This document shows, one piece after another, positions 59,301 to 64,000 of a stretch of DNA of 64,000 nucleotides (the stretch's first letter is position 1; every line of letters begins with the position of its first letter). The DNA comes from Acanthopleura granulata (lineage: Eukaryota; Mollusca; Polyplacophora; Chitonida; Chitonidae). The notes under the pieces are model-generated. The model was not told where the DNA came from, searched no databases, and saw only the letters and a list, made by a program, of their open reading frames with translations. Location: assembly GCA_016165875.1 (NCBI GenBank), contig JABBOT010000011.1:7505711-7569710 (forward strand). The letters are read 5' to 3'. The position numbers and the translations under genes were made by a program.

Positions 59301-61887
59301 GACAACTGCTGTCATACACAAAGCCACGACCTAGCATCAGGTCGGAACACTACAGTCCCTGTTTGCCACCATACAGAAAGGTTTCTAATGCCTCTGTTCT
59401 CTTGGAAGGGAAAATTAAAATATTGAAGTCCCTGAAAAGGATTAAGTTAGCTAGAACACTGAAACATAAACCTAACATGAATAGATCTGGTTGGATCATG
59501 ACCTGTTGAATAGGGCAGTTTCGAATTTGTACTCTTTTGTCGCAGAAGGTAAAAACAGTTCATGTGTGTCATGTAACTTGTCAAATGTCAGGTAATTTTG
59601 GTCACTTTAATTTACCGACCACTTGTCTTGGTGCTTTAGGGAGGTACAAATGACCTCGCCTTGAATGAGGAACTTCTTAAATTGAAAACATTCCAGCTCC
59701 TCAATTTTCCATATTGTACGTCTAAGCTAAATAACTTTTTTGTGAAACTTTTCTAAGACGCCCATGTTATAGTAAATGTAATCAGAAATAGTTTTAACAT
59801 TTTTGACAGGTCACATGGTACAGTAGGGCTTTTCTTACCTTTAGTGATAAAAGAGCTCGAACTCAAAACTCCCCTATTAGTGATATATCAATATAGCTGT
59901 TAGTATTCCAGGAAGTTTCATAAAACATAACTTTGTCTGATAGACATTACTGAGTTAGTGATGAGCTTTTCATGAACTGGAACATGAGTCCGGTCTATGT
60001 GACACTGTGCAGTATTAGATAGACAAAATTATGTACATTAATTTGCAAATTTAACCTTCAACATGCACACTGAAAGCAAATTCAGTGCACAATCAGATAC
60101 ATGTAGATATTGCTGAATTATTTAAACACTAGTGAAACATTTTTGTTTTCTTTTCTTTTCTTTTTTTAAATTCTTGCGAAACCATTTCAGGATGACCCGT
60201 TCAGCACGGTCAGTTCATTCTCGGAGGCACGGCGACAGCTCATCTCCCAGCAGAAAATCCCCACCCTGGCAGAAATGTTACAGCTGGCACTATTGGAGAA
60301 TAAATTTGTGATATTTGATATGAGTTCACCCCCAGTTGAGCATCCCTATCATAACACATCAGAGGAGATTGTGGTGAAGACCATACTGCAGTCTGGGGTT
60401 GATCAGAAAAAGGTAGGGCAAGGTTTGGGTGTTCGGATGGAGTGGTTAGGATTAGGGTGAATTGTGACTGAAAGGGAATAACCTATTCACTCTGGGTGTA
60501 AACACTTTGCTGAAGGTCCAGACCCTTTGTTCAATAACAAACTCTTAAGATGTCTTTCAACCTTTTTAACAAAGCAATCAAAGCTATGTTCTTTCGTGGC
60601 AAAATGATGAGATAGTACAAAAGCAGTGCAGTAGTTTTTACAAGGATTTGAACCTCTTTGTGTGGCCCGTCCAAGTTTCTCATTCTACTTATGTCACATA
60701 CACAAGAAGCTAGGAATCCTAATCGATTCACACGTAATCAGATGCTGTTATACTGATACTTTATTCTCTCAGTAGGTACATGTAAACTGGAACAAGGTAA
60801 GGTGTCATATCTGGTGTCCTGGACATGATGTTCCAGTGAGGCAGCATCGTGTATGAAAGTTGGCAGGAAGACATTCTGTTAGTGGAAGACAGTAGTGACC
60901 ACATATTATGCAACATAGATACTGACTACATGTCAGAAATGCTAGTGTGACTAAGAATGTGCCTAAAAGGGTCAGCCAGTCGGCAGCAGTTGATTGGTCT
61001 TTGCAACTGACCAATGTGCTCCTGCTGATACAGCTGCATCTTAGAGCCAGGAGGTTTGTTAGAGGTTTTCCTTTACCATAGAGCTCGCTATCTTTGTATA
61101 TGATAAAGCCACAGATAGATACTGCTTTTGACTGCCTAAATATAATAATAATAATTACTTTTTTTTACCTGTGGTTTTTCAGTCAAATGAATACAATTTA
61201 CGCTGCCCTAGAGCCTTCTGACAGAGAAAGCATGATAATTCTGTTTCTGATAAAATGTGATTATATAAATATAAATATTTATTTTGTAAACTGAGAAAAA
61301 TAATTATAAATTACTGTATAATTACCAAAGTAGAATGGTACAAAACTGTGCTCGAGCATGTATAGATACATGTATAGGTTTCTTTTCTCTTTTCTTTGAC
61401 TCTTGTGCTACAAGTGTCACATCACCTCAAGTTCTATGCTCACAGGCATGGCTAGCTGGCAAACAGTTCTCATTGATTGTCTTTCTTTGTTGCAGTTGTT
61501 CATGGCCTTCTGTTGTTGCTATATTAAAGTCGATGTTAAATGGTGAACTTGTAGTCTAAAGATTTCTTATGGCCAAAGTATCCTGAATGACAAAGATAAT
61601 GACACAATCTAACTGTTGTGCTTACCTTTGTTTATAACCTGGGAAATGCACCTGTGGCAACATGTGCAAGCCCCACAGCAAATCCAGGTCACCAATATAA
61701 AGCATAACAGTAACTCACAATGTTGTTTGATTTGGGTGCAGGTATTCTGGTTACATCGAAAAATTCCGAGCGGAGCAGAAAACTTCACCCACACCTCCGG
61801 TGAATTTATGACGGCTGAAGACTTGAGGAAGAATAACTTCAGTGCTGTAAATCTACAGTATGACATGATCTCTGATGAAGGCATTAG
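39144..61887 (+). CDS. GDPD5: GDPD5/GDE2-like membrane glycerophosphodiester phosphodiesterase, 3'-incomplete
   Basis: A multi-exon gene whose ten firm exons join in phase into 438 codons plus 2 nt. The family comprises six-pass membrane enzymes with an outward-facing GDPD domain; vertebrate GDE2 cleaves GPI anchors and drives neuronal differentiation. Visible here: N-terminal CSLC motif (Cys15, Cys18) and GCRW with Cys25; membrane segment 1 (exon 2) ending NDYDNFNW; segment 2 (exon 3 into 4); segment 3 (exon 4); segment 4 (exon 5); segment 5 (start of exon 7); then the GDPD domain with [15 protein letters not shown], the metal-binding FESD and [11 protein letters not shown] carrying the second catalytic His. 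The sixth segment and tail lie beyond the window. Introns range from about 0.8 to 6 kb and are full of SINEs and minisatellites. Orthology to GDPD5 rather than GDPD2/4 rests on the N terminus and was not tested by phylogeny. Confidence 0.93.
39541..39743 (+). mobile_element. MITE-like repeat, family C, copy 2 (intron 1)
   Basis: TAATTTTTCAACCTTTAAAT at the left and GAAAGGTTGAGGAATTTCAT at the right form inverted ends. Shared interior: GGAAAGCCCTGTAATTGGCA and GAAGTTGCTCTTTCATATG. Confidence 0.65.
39744..40228. repeat. Composite minisatellite in intron 1
   Basis: A 22-bp unit (GAGTACATACTGCTGTCAGC plus CT) alternates with a longer block ACTCATCCTGGACAGCCAAG then ATAGC, giving higher-order repeats of about 70-90 bp. 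Variants with GCCAGC and GGGCAG mark sub-blocks. Confidence 0.93.
40302..40510 (-). mobile_element. SINE family A with internal triplication
   Basis: Normal 3' end (TTTATTTATTTATTTGATTG, TGTACTCAAGAATATTTCAC). The segment CGACCATCCGTAGGTTGTTG plus GCACACCTTCCCA then occurs three times in tandem as diverged copies. The head is lost. Confidence 0.85.
40555..40665 (+). mobile_element. SINE family A fragment, opposite to its neighbour
   Basis: AGTAACCTGCGGATGGTTCT, ATCCTCCCACCATATTACGT and AGTGAAATATTCTTGAGTAT, then AAATAAATAA. Together with 40302-40510 it makes a head-to-head inverted SINE pair that could fold in the pre-mRNA. Confidence 0.82.
40735..41112. repeat. Minisatellite, about 50-56-bp unit (intron 1)
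   Basis: ATAGATCCCATAATGCTACA, TGTACACGTATAGAACTAGT and ACCTGTACCTGT repeat about seven times; ACCTGT is present once or twice per unit, which shifts the period. Confidence 0.93.
41279..41304. repeat. (TA)n microsatellite
   Basis: About 13 TA units. Confidence 0.95.
41455..41628 (+). mobile_element. MITE-like repeat, family C, copy 3 (intron 1)
   Basis: Diverged copy: GCAGACTGGTAAATTACTCT, GTGAAATTAGCCAACCCAAT, CTCCAAAATCAAATTGAAAA and GTTTGAGGAATTAGGGTA. Confidence 0.55.
41950..42420. repeat. Minisatellite, 54-bp unit with an open 18-residue frame (intron 1)
   Basis: Units start GGTAAAACTGATGCCAGGTG at 42010, 42064, 42118, 42172 and 42226, exactly 54 bp apart; degenerate units flank them. 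Two variants alternate, giving a 108-bp higher-order repeat. Because 54 is divisible by 3, a plus-strand frame (41881-42330) stays open and would encode [22 protein letters not shown] repeats; the minus strand is open as well. It lies inside an intron and most likely is not a gene. Confidence 0.92.
42421..43920. other. Intron 1 interior, nothing recognised
   Basis: AT-rich intronic DNA. No exon-like conserved sequence, RNA gene or clear repeat seen. Confidence 0.4.
43925..44135 (+). mobile_element. MITE-like repeat, family C, copy 4 (intron 1)
   Basis: AATTCTTGAACATTTTCGCA at the left, GCAGCCCTGAAATTGACCAA and TCCAACCAATGCAGTTTTGT inside, AAAGGTGTCAGGAATTAAAT at the right. A SINE has inserted immediately at its right end. 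Confidence 0.68.
44137..44401 (+). mobile_element. tRNA-derived SINE, family A, full length (intron 1)
   Basis: GGGCCTCCGTGGCTTAGTCG (box A-like), CGCTGTGAGTTCAAGGCCAG (box B-like), body GGAAGGTCTGCCAGCAACCT, tail TTGAGTACGGCATAAAACAC plus AAATA. Flanked by the target-site duplication AAATTACAGTA. Among the best-preserved copies in the window. Confidence 0.95.
44810..45003 (+). mobile_element. Second SINE type, just upstream of exon 2
   Basis: Contains a clear box B-like GTGCGGGTTCAAACCCCGGA, then ATTGTATAAATAAAATCATT and a tail GTGTTAAACATCAGTCAATC with AATCAATAAAT. It differs from family A in body and tail. It ends about 17 bp before the exon 2 acceptor, so the polypyrimidine tract and branch point of exon 2 may lie in or against its tail. 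Confidence 0.75.
45021..45124 (+). CDS. GDPD5: GDPD5-like coding exon 2
   Basis: Acceptor TAAATTTCAG, 104 nt, donor AACTG|GTGAGT, leaving phase 2 (TG of a Trp codon completed by exon 3). It encodes the first membrane segment ([18 protein letters not shown]) and the conserved loop motif NDYDNFN. The donor is the first of five copies at 30-bp spacing. Confidence 0.93.
45111..45265 (+). repeat. 30-bp tandem repeat duplicating the exon 2 donor
   Basis: GTGAGT occurs at 45125, 45155, 45185, 45215 and 45245, each preceded by TGAC-TTCAGCTG or a variant, copying the end of exon 2. A degenerate sixth unit (TTTAACTGGTCA) is near 45311. In the coding frame every downstream donor adds TGG TGA, an immediate stop, so only the first gives full-length protein. 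Confidence 0.95.
45695..45820 (+). mobile_element. SINE family A fragment with a small tandem duplication
   Basis: ATTTCTCCCACCATGATGCT, GTGTAAGTGAAGTATTCTTC, then CAATACTTTCAAGTAAAACC twice, ending CAATCAAATAAATAAATAAA. 5'-truncated. Confidence 0.8.
45937..46030 (+). CDS. GDPD5: GDPD5-like coding exon 3
   Basis: Acceptor TTTTGGCCAG, 94 nt, donor CTTATG|GTAAGA, phase 2 in and phase 0 out. It encodes [14 protein letters not shown] and the second membrane segment [17 protein letters not shown], which continues into exon 4. Confidence 0.93.
46140..46290 (+). mobile_element. MITE-like repeat, family D, partial copy (intron 3)
   Basis: GATGAAATTCACATTTTTCC, CCTTCCAAACAAAACTGTAA and ATCAGTAGAACTCTGCAGAA match the other family D copies. 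Confidence 0.45.
46362..46612 (+). mobile_element. SINE family A, nearly full length (intron 3)
   Basis: CAGTGCAGCGTTATGACCCC, ACGAGTTCAAGTGATGCAGT, GTCTGCCAGCAACCTGCGGA, GTCTGCCCGGTTTCCTCCCA and AACACCAATCAGGTGAATAA. The extreme 5' end is degraded. Confidence 0.88.
46930..47075 (+). mobile_element. SINE family A, 5'-truncated (intron 3)
   Basis: GTGAAGGTCTGCCAGCAACC, CTCTGCCCAGTTTTCACCCA, ATAAGTGAAATATTCTTGAG and the AAATA tail. Confidence 0.9.
47125..47245 (+). repeat. 46-bp tandem duplication of the exon 4 acceptor
   Basis: GTATGAAGTGTCCGTCTGGG plus TCTGTGTTTCAG|TGTCT occurs twice, so there is a second identical acceptor at 47187|47188, 46 bp upstream of the true one. A partial third unit lies at 47125-47150. 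The upstream acceptor would add 46 nt and shift the reading frame. Confidence 0.93.
47234..47392 (+). CDS. GDPD5: GDPD5-like coding exon 4
   Basis: Acceptor CTGTGTTTCAG, 159 nt (53 codons), donor CTACAG|GTAGGT, phase 0 on both sides. It encodes [13 protein letters not shown], the third membrane segment ([18 protein letters not shown]) and the conserved [17 protein letters not shown]. The downstream acceptor is preferred because it keeps the frame and matches the family. Confidence 0.94.
47398..47615 (+). mobile_element. MITE, family C, best copy (intron 4)
   Basis: Left end CTAGTTCTTCAACTTTTTCG, right end GAAAAGGTTGAAGAACTAG: inverted termini of about 19 bp. Interior TTCAAGCATATTCTGAAGAC, GCTGAAACTGGTCAATCCAA and GAAAGTTGCTCTTCATATG. 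It begins only about 5 bp after the exon 4 donor hexamer. Confidence 0.82.
48060..48290 (+). mobile_element. MITE-like repeat, family D (intron 4)
   Basis: GAGGCAAATAAATGCCCGTA, GCAGCTGAAACACACATTGT, CCTTCCAAACAAACTTCAAA and GGGTCGTTTAGGGTATCTG. It lies about 120 bp before exon 5. Confidence 0.6.
48408..48501 (+). CDS. GDPD5: GDPD5-like coding exon 5
   Basis: Acceptor TTTCTCTCTCAG, 94 nt, donor ACAAAG|GTATGC, phase 0 in and phase 1 out. It encodes [11 protein letters not shown] and the fourth membrane segment ending [15 protein letters not shown], matching the GDE2 family PFLHVGA...SWIVAG pattern. Confidence 0.94.
49166..49914. mobile_element. hAT-like non-autonomous element, about 750 bp
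   Basis: Starts CAGGGGTTCATAGAC and ends ATCTATGAACCCCTG, inverted termini of 14-15 bp with the CAGGG start typical of hAT elements. Flanks GTAGGCTG and GTTGGCTA could be a mutated 8-bp target duplication. No transposase frame was seen. Lies in the exon 5-7 intron. Confidence 0.5.
49921..52603 (+). mobile_element. Decayed LTR-retrotransposon relic
   Basis: Two diverged direct repeats (49921-50103 and 52448-52603; shared ATTGGT.GCTG, TCATGTGAT.TCT, GCGGATG.TGTT, TTACCCACAGCC.TCGTCTT and TTGTGTTCTGTC) bracket reverse transcriptase and RNase H remnants. They are best read as remnant LTRs. No gag or integrase was recognised between them, so the copy is internally deleted and dead. Assignment to a Ty3/gypsy-like group is inference from the RT-RNase H order and motifs. 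Confidence 0.65.
50640..52320 (+). pseudogene. Broken retrotransposon pol (reverse transcriptase, RNase H)
   Basis: About 50660-50760 carries a [10 protein letters not shown] remnant in one frame. 50789-51247 is an open RT core with RLVTA, the first catalytic Asp in [16 protein letters not shown], and the catalytic pair in [10 protein letters not shown]. It then breaks off. The frame is lost through 51250-51930, a stretch that may be an insertion, and RNase H-like sequence resumes at 51973-52314 ([26 protein letters not shown]). Stops and frame changes make it non-functional. Its product would have copied the element's RNA into DNA. Confidence 0.8.
52876..52905 (+). CDS. GDPD5: Candidate in-frame 30-nt microexon (exon 6) of the GDPD5-like gene
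   Basis: A strong polypyrimidine tract and acceptor (TTCTTTTTCTGTTAG) is followed by exactly 30 nt and a perfect donor GACAG|GTAAGT. Phase 1 on both sides fits the exon 5/7 junction, so inclusion adds ten residues, [10 protein letters not shown], without breaking the frame. They would fall in the cytoplasmic loop between membrane segments 4 and 5. The GDE2 pattern aligns well without it, so it may be an alternatively spliced cassette. No transcript evidence is available here. Confidence 0.5.
52910..54500. other. Intron, nothing recognised
   Basis: AT-rich intronic DNA between the microexon and exon 7. No clear repeat family or conserved frame was identified. Confidence 0.4.
54509..54654 (+). 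CDS. GDPD5: GDPD5-like coding exon 7
   Basis: Acceptor TTTCTCTTTTCAG, 146 nt, donor CCAGCT|GTAAGT, phase 1 in and phase 0 out. It encodes the fifth membrane segment ([20 protein letters not shown]), SPC, and the start of the catalytic domain [13 protein letters not shown] with the first catalytic His of the HRG motif. Confidence 0.95.
54793..55059 (+). mobile_element. tRNA-derived SINE, family A, full length (intron)
   Basis: GGGGCATACATGGTTCAGTC, GTGAGTTCAAGTCCAGCTCA (box B-like), CTGGTTTCCTCCCACCATAA, GAGTATGGCGTAAAACACCT and an AAATA tail. Target-site duplication AATGGTTCA. Confidence 0.93.
55365..55590 (-). mobile_element. MITE-like repeat, family D (intron)
   Basis: On the minus strand: AACTGACCTAAAATCTCGTC at the left, GAGGGGCAAGTTTATGTC, GTGCTGAAACTTCTATTTC, ATCAGTAGAGCTCC and GGCCATTTAAGGTATAT at the right. 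Confidence 0.5.
56251..56333 (+). CDS. GDPD5: GDPD5-like coding exon 8
   Basis: Acceptor GTATTTTTCCAG, 83 nt, donor ATAAG|GTAAGC, phase 0 in and phase 2 out. It encodes [14 protein letters not shown] and FESDVKI; the Glu and Asp of ESD match the metal-binding E-x-D of GDPD enzymes. The split codon with exon 9 gives Ser (KISYDG). Confidence 0.94.
56727..56891 (+). mobile_element. SINE family A, internally deleted (intron)
   Basis: GGCTTAATGCGCCACAGCG, CGTCGCTGTGAGTTCAAGTC directly followed by CACCTCCCACCATAATGG, then TTGAGTATGGCATAAAACAC and the tail. The central body is deleted. Confidence 0.85.
56904..57217 (+). mobile_element. SINE family A with internal 51-bp tandem expansion
   Basis: ACTCATGCTGGCTCCCGCTC and GCATGTCAGCAACCTACAGA start the body. 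The segment ACAGATTGTGTGGCGTTTCC, CTTGCTCTCTGCCTGGTTTC then repeats four times at 51-bp spacing before the normal TTCTTGTGTACGGCCTAAAA tail. The repeat made open frames on both strands that are not genes. Confidence 0.88.
57495..57646 (+). mobile_element. SINE family A, 5'-truncated and diverged
   Basis: CCGTACGTGGGAAGATCCCC, GCAACCTGCAGATGGTCGCG, AGTGAAATATTCTTGGGAAC and AACACCAATCAAATGAATAA. It ends about 70 bp before exon 9. Confidence 0.82.
57714..57864 (+). CDS. GDPD5: GDPD5-like coding exon 9
   Basis: Acceptor TCTTTGTCCAG, 151 nt, donor CTCATT|GTGAGT, phase 2 in and phase 0 out. It encodes [18 protein letters not shown], holding the second catalytic His of the GDPD fold, then a Cys-containing insert and [10 protein letters not shown]. 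Confidence 0.95.
58043..58215 (+). repeat. Single unit of the 165-bp satellite-like repeat
   Basis: ACGCTACTCCTCCTACAGTT, TTCAATGAAACTTGAGTCAA, GTAAACTACATCAACATACA, GATTGGTTGTCTGTCTGTG and CAAAACGCTACT match the array at 26890-27800, more than 30 kb away. Confidence 0.82.
58381..59249. repeat. Minisatellite, exactly 80-bp unit, 11 copies (intron)
   Basis: Units start GCNGTGGTCCCTGTAA at 58381, 58461, 58541 and so on to 59181; each continues GCTGTCTTATTGCTGACCAT, TATGGGAACCTGTAAGAACT and GACGAACTCGACTGCACCAA. Early units carry GTAACGTC, later ones GTAATGTT, so expansion spread from the right-hand type. Very high identity. Confidence 0.97.
59509..59879 (+). mobile_element. MITE-like element, family F1, copy 2 (intron)
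   Basis: Full-length partner of 1396-1757. Starts AATAGGGCAGTTTCGAA and ends CTCAAAACTCCCCTATTA, giving clearer inverted ends than copy 1. Confidence 0.72.
60191..60412 (+). CDS. GDPD5: GDPD5-like coding exon 10
   Basis: Acceptor CGAAACCATTTCAG, 222 nt (74 codons), donor AAAAAG|GTAGGG, phase 0 on both sides. It encodes [27 protein letters not shown] and [15 protein letters not shown], the middle of the extracellular GDPD domain. The NTS sequon fits N-glycosylation. Confidence 0.93.
61742..61887 (+). CDS. GDPD5: GDPD5-like coding exon 11 (last in window)
   Basis: Acceptor TGATTTGGGTGCAG, 146 nt, donor ATTAG|GTAAGC, phase 0 in and phase 2 out. It encodes [33 protein letters not shown], matching the GDE2 pattern ...VMWLP...LNLRYTQ. 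The remaining domain end, sixth membrane segment and cytoplasmic tail must lie past 64000. Confidence 0.92.
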
Positions 61888-64000
61888 GTAAGCTGCAAGA
61901 GTTACTGTAAACCTTAAACCTTTTCAATCATTAAAGCAGTTTTCAAAGGGTAGTTTAAGCATACAGGTAAATGAAGCCAAAAATTATTTGTTTAGGTCAC
62001 CACAGGGGATAAGCTTCATAAAACTGTGAGAATTATTTCTCTTGACCCTACACTTCTCTAAGAAAATATTGAAGTATTACTTTCAGTGGCAGTTGAAAAG
62101 GTTGAAGAATTAAGGTATCTCTCCCTGGAACTTACTACATGACTAGTGTGTAAATTCTTTTTCTGCTGCAGATTCAAGTTGACATGTTCATCATTTCATT
62201 TTTATCCTTGCACCTGAAGGTTAGCTTTTTGAAAAGGCATGTTTTACTTGATGCCAGTAGACCTTTCCTACCTGTCAATTAAGAACGCTCATTTGAGCAG
62301 TCGTAATCTATATTGTTACAATATATATATAAAAATGAAATTGTTTCATGAAGACGTTATTTATTACGTTATTCTCATGTATTTATTTAAAAATACAGTG
62401 GGCAAGTGCAGCTGGCTACAAGTACTGTATGGCACATAAACTTTGGCATGCAGTAATGTGGTTATAGAAGCACATAATAAACCTAGGCATCAAAACCAAC
62501 ATTCGTATACCAGCCACCAACCAAAGTTCTCTTTCCGTGTCAGTAATAGCAAGACCAGTTTCCTAAAACAAGACCTTAAGGTATGTAAGGTGATACTTTT
62601 GATGTGAAAACTTCAGTTTTTCGGAAAATAAATTAATCACAGTTAATTAAAAACAGACAGGCGATGTCCCATCACCTCTTCTCACGACTACATTACTTTT
62701 CATTTCGTTCGAGGTGAAAGCAGTTGTGACGTAAGCAGTGTGTGGGACATTCCGTTGACCTACTCGCAACAATGTAGATTATGGTTGCTCAAATGCACGT
62801 TCTTGATTTACAGTTAGGAAAGGTCTACTGGAATGAAGTACTGGAATCACCAGCCTTTGAAAAAAGCTAAATTTCAGGTGAAATATTAGACATCAGATTT
62901 GTTCAAAATGGAACAGTCTATTCAGTGTCAGCAATCTGGTTATTGTGTGTACTTCATTTCCATATGTTCCCAGTTTTAGGAGTTGTTATTTTGATGTGAC
63001 ATTATATGAAGATGATAAAAAGGCACAATGAATCATACTTCTTGTCACACTTGAAGTATGCATGTCATCGAAAGTAACGTGATATGGGACTGAGGGGAGA
63101 TAACTCTACAGTTAAGTTTGTAAAATCACGAATGCTGGTGTTGTAAACACTTTCATTTCTTACTCAGACCCCAGGTTTTGCAGTTTTATAAGGGCGCCCT
63201 GCCCCTTCAAATCTGTGCCCTGCCCCTTCAAATCTGTGCCCTGCTCCTTTGATACGTTTGAATGCCTAACTATTACTGCCCTGGCTCTTTGAACTCTAAA
63301 TAATTTCCGTGCTGCCTCGACACTTCCAATATTGTTGCAGAAACGAAGCAACCCAAAAGGGAAACAACAACAACAACAATGCGTGTTTACATGGAATATC
63401 ACTAGTCTTCCTCAAGCACATGCGTGTGCTAGATTCTGGAAGTGGTTTGTGAATGTTTAAGATTTTGTCCTCAAAGCGCCCTCTTTGATTCAATAAACAA
63501 ACTTGGATGTTGGCTTATTGGTATGGGTCAGTTGGTGAGAATCGCCAGAGACCTATGATAGAGGCATGAAAAAATGTGGAGAAATTTCCGAAAGAAGTTT
63601 CACCGAAGTAATTAGTTGTCAGTGCATTTAACAAAATAGACCGTGTGTTATTGTCAAATATTAGCTTCCTTTCGCAATGAATATGCATTGAATAAAACTT
63701 TTAGTTGTGTCTGGAGTAATGCTTTCATTTAGTATCCTTTTACTTTTGCATCCCGAGAGCTCATTGAAAGCGCTTGCGCTATTTTGCGGCGGGTAACAGT
63801 AAATGTCACATACCAGTCGGTAACTTGACCGCCTGTGGTAGCATATGTAGGAAAAAGATTTAGGTCATGTAAGATAGCCTACATGGATGTATTTATCAGT
63901 TGCTAATTCTATTTAGGCCAACCTTGCAGCAATCCAGGGTAGCCAGTAAAGTGGTGGAAATAATGAATACTGTTCAAGTTAATTTTCAGACAGCGGGTAA
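61888..64000. other. Partial last intron, no further exon seen
   Basis: About 2.1 kb without a sequence matching the expected next GDPD5 exon. It includes a decayed family C-like stretch (61900-62120, ending GTTGAAAAGGTTGAAGAATT) and a 27-bp tandem repeat near 63190-63245 (AAATCTGTGCCCTGCCCCTT). Nothing else was recognised. Confidence 0.45.

Noticed and set aside
62171..62219. Possible next GDPD5 exon after CTGCTGCAG, ending at CTGAAG|GTTAGC
   Set aside because: In the required phase it hits a TGA before the donor and does not resemble the expected end of the GDPD domain.

Overview
This is a stretch of animal nuclear genome, most likely from a marine mollusc (lophotrochozoan). I base that on intron-split genes with GT-AG junctions, many copies of a tRNA-derived SINE with an AAATAAATAAA tail that resembles the SINEs widespread in bivalves and gastropods, very frequent TACATGTA motifs, and several short inverted-repeat DNA elements. 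No bacterial operon, phage, CRISPR array, rRNA or tRNA gene was found. The species cannot be named from the sequence.

Two protein genes are well supported. (1) A complete, intronless Rap2-type small GTPase lies on the minus strand at 5597-6139. (2) A multi-exon GDPD5/GDE2-type membrane glycerophosphodiester phosphodiesterase lies on the plus strand. Its first coding exon is at 39144-39260, nine further exons run to 61887, and the gene continues past the window end. Exon phases join cleanly into 438 codons: a Cys-rich N terminus, five membrane segments and most of the GDPD catalytic domain. A 30-nt in-frame microexon at 52876-52905 is an additional candidate. The sixth membrane segment and C-terminal tail lie outside the window.

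Layout. 1-5500: tandem repeat, SINEs and inverted-repeat elements. 5.6-6.5 kb: Rap2 and its probable 5' region. 6.5-19 kb: gene-free, with microsatellites, SINEs and a small MITE. 19-32 kb: gene-free and repeat-dense, including a nested palindrome of about 1.3 kb (23.9-25.2 kb) and a satellite-like array of about 165-bp units (26.9-27.8 kb). 33.3-35.0 kb: a large GT-rich minisatellite. 35-39 kb: more SINEs. 39-64 kb: the GDPD5-like gene, whose introns hold at least a dozen SINE copies or fragments, five minisatellites, a hAT-like element and a decayed LTR-retrotransposon relic (about 49.9-52.6 kb).

The most unusual signals are in the GDPD5-like gene. The exon 2 donor lies in a 30-bp tandem repeat that gives five GTGAGT donors, and use of any downstream one brings an immediate in-frame TGA. 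The exon 4 acceptor and exon start are duplicated 46 bp upstream, and use of that copy shifts the frame. A different SINE ends about 17 bp before the exon 2 acceptor. No undescribed multi-gene system is visible; the novelty lies in splice-site duplication, the microexon and repeat architecture.
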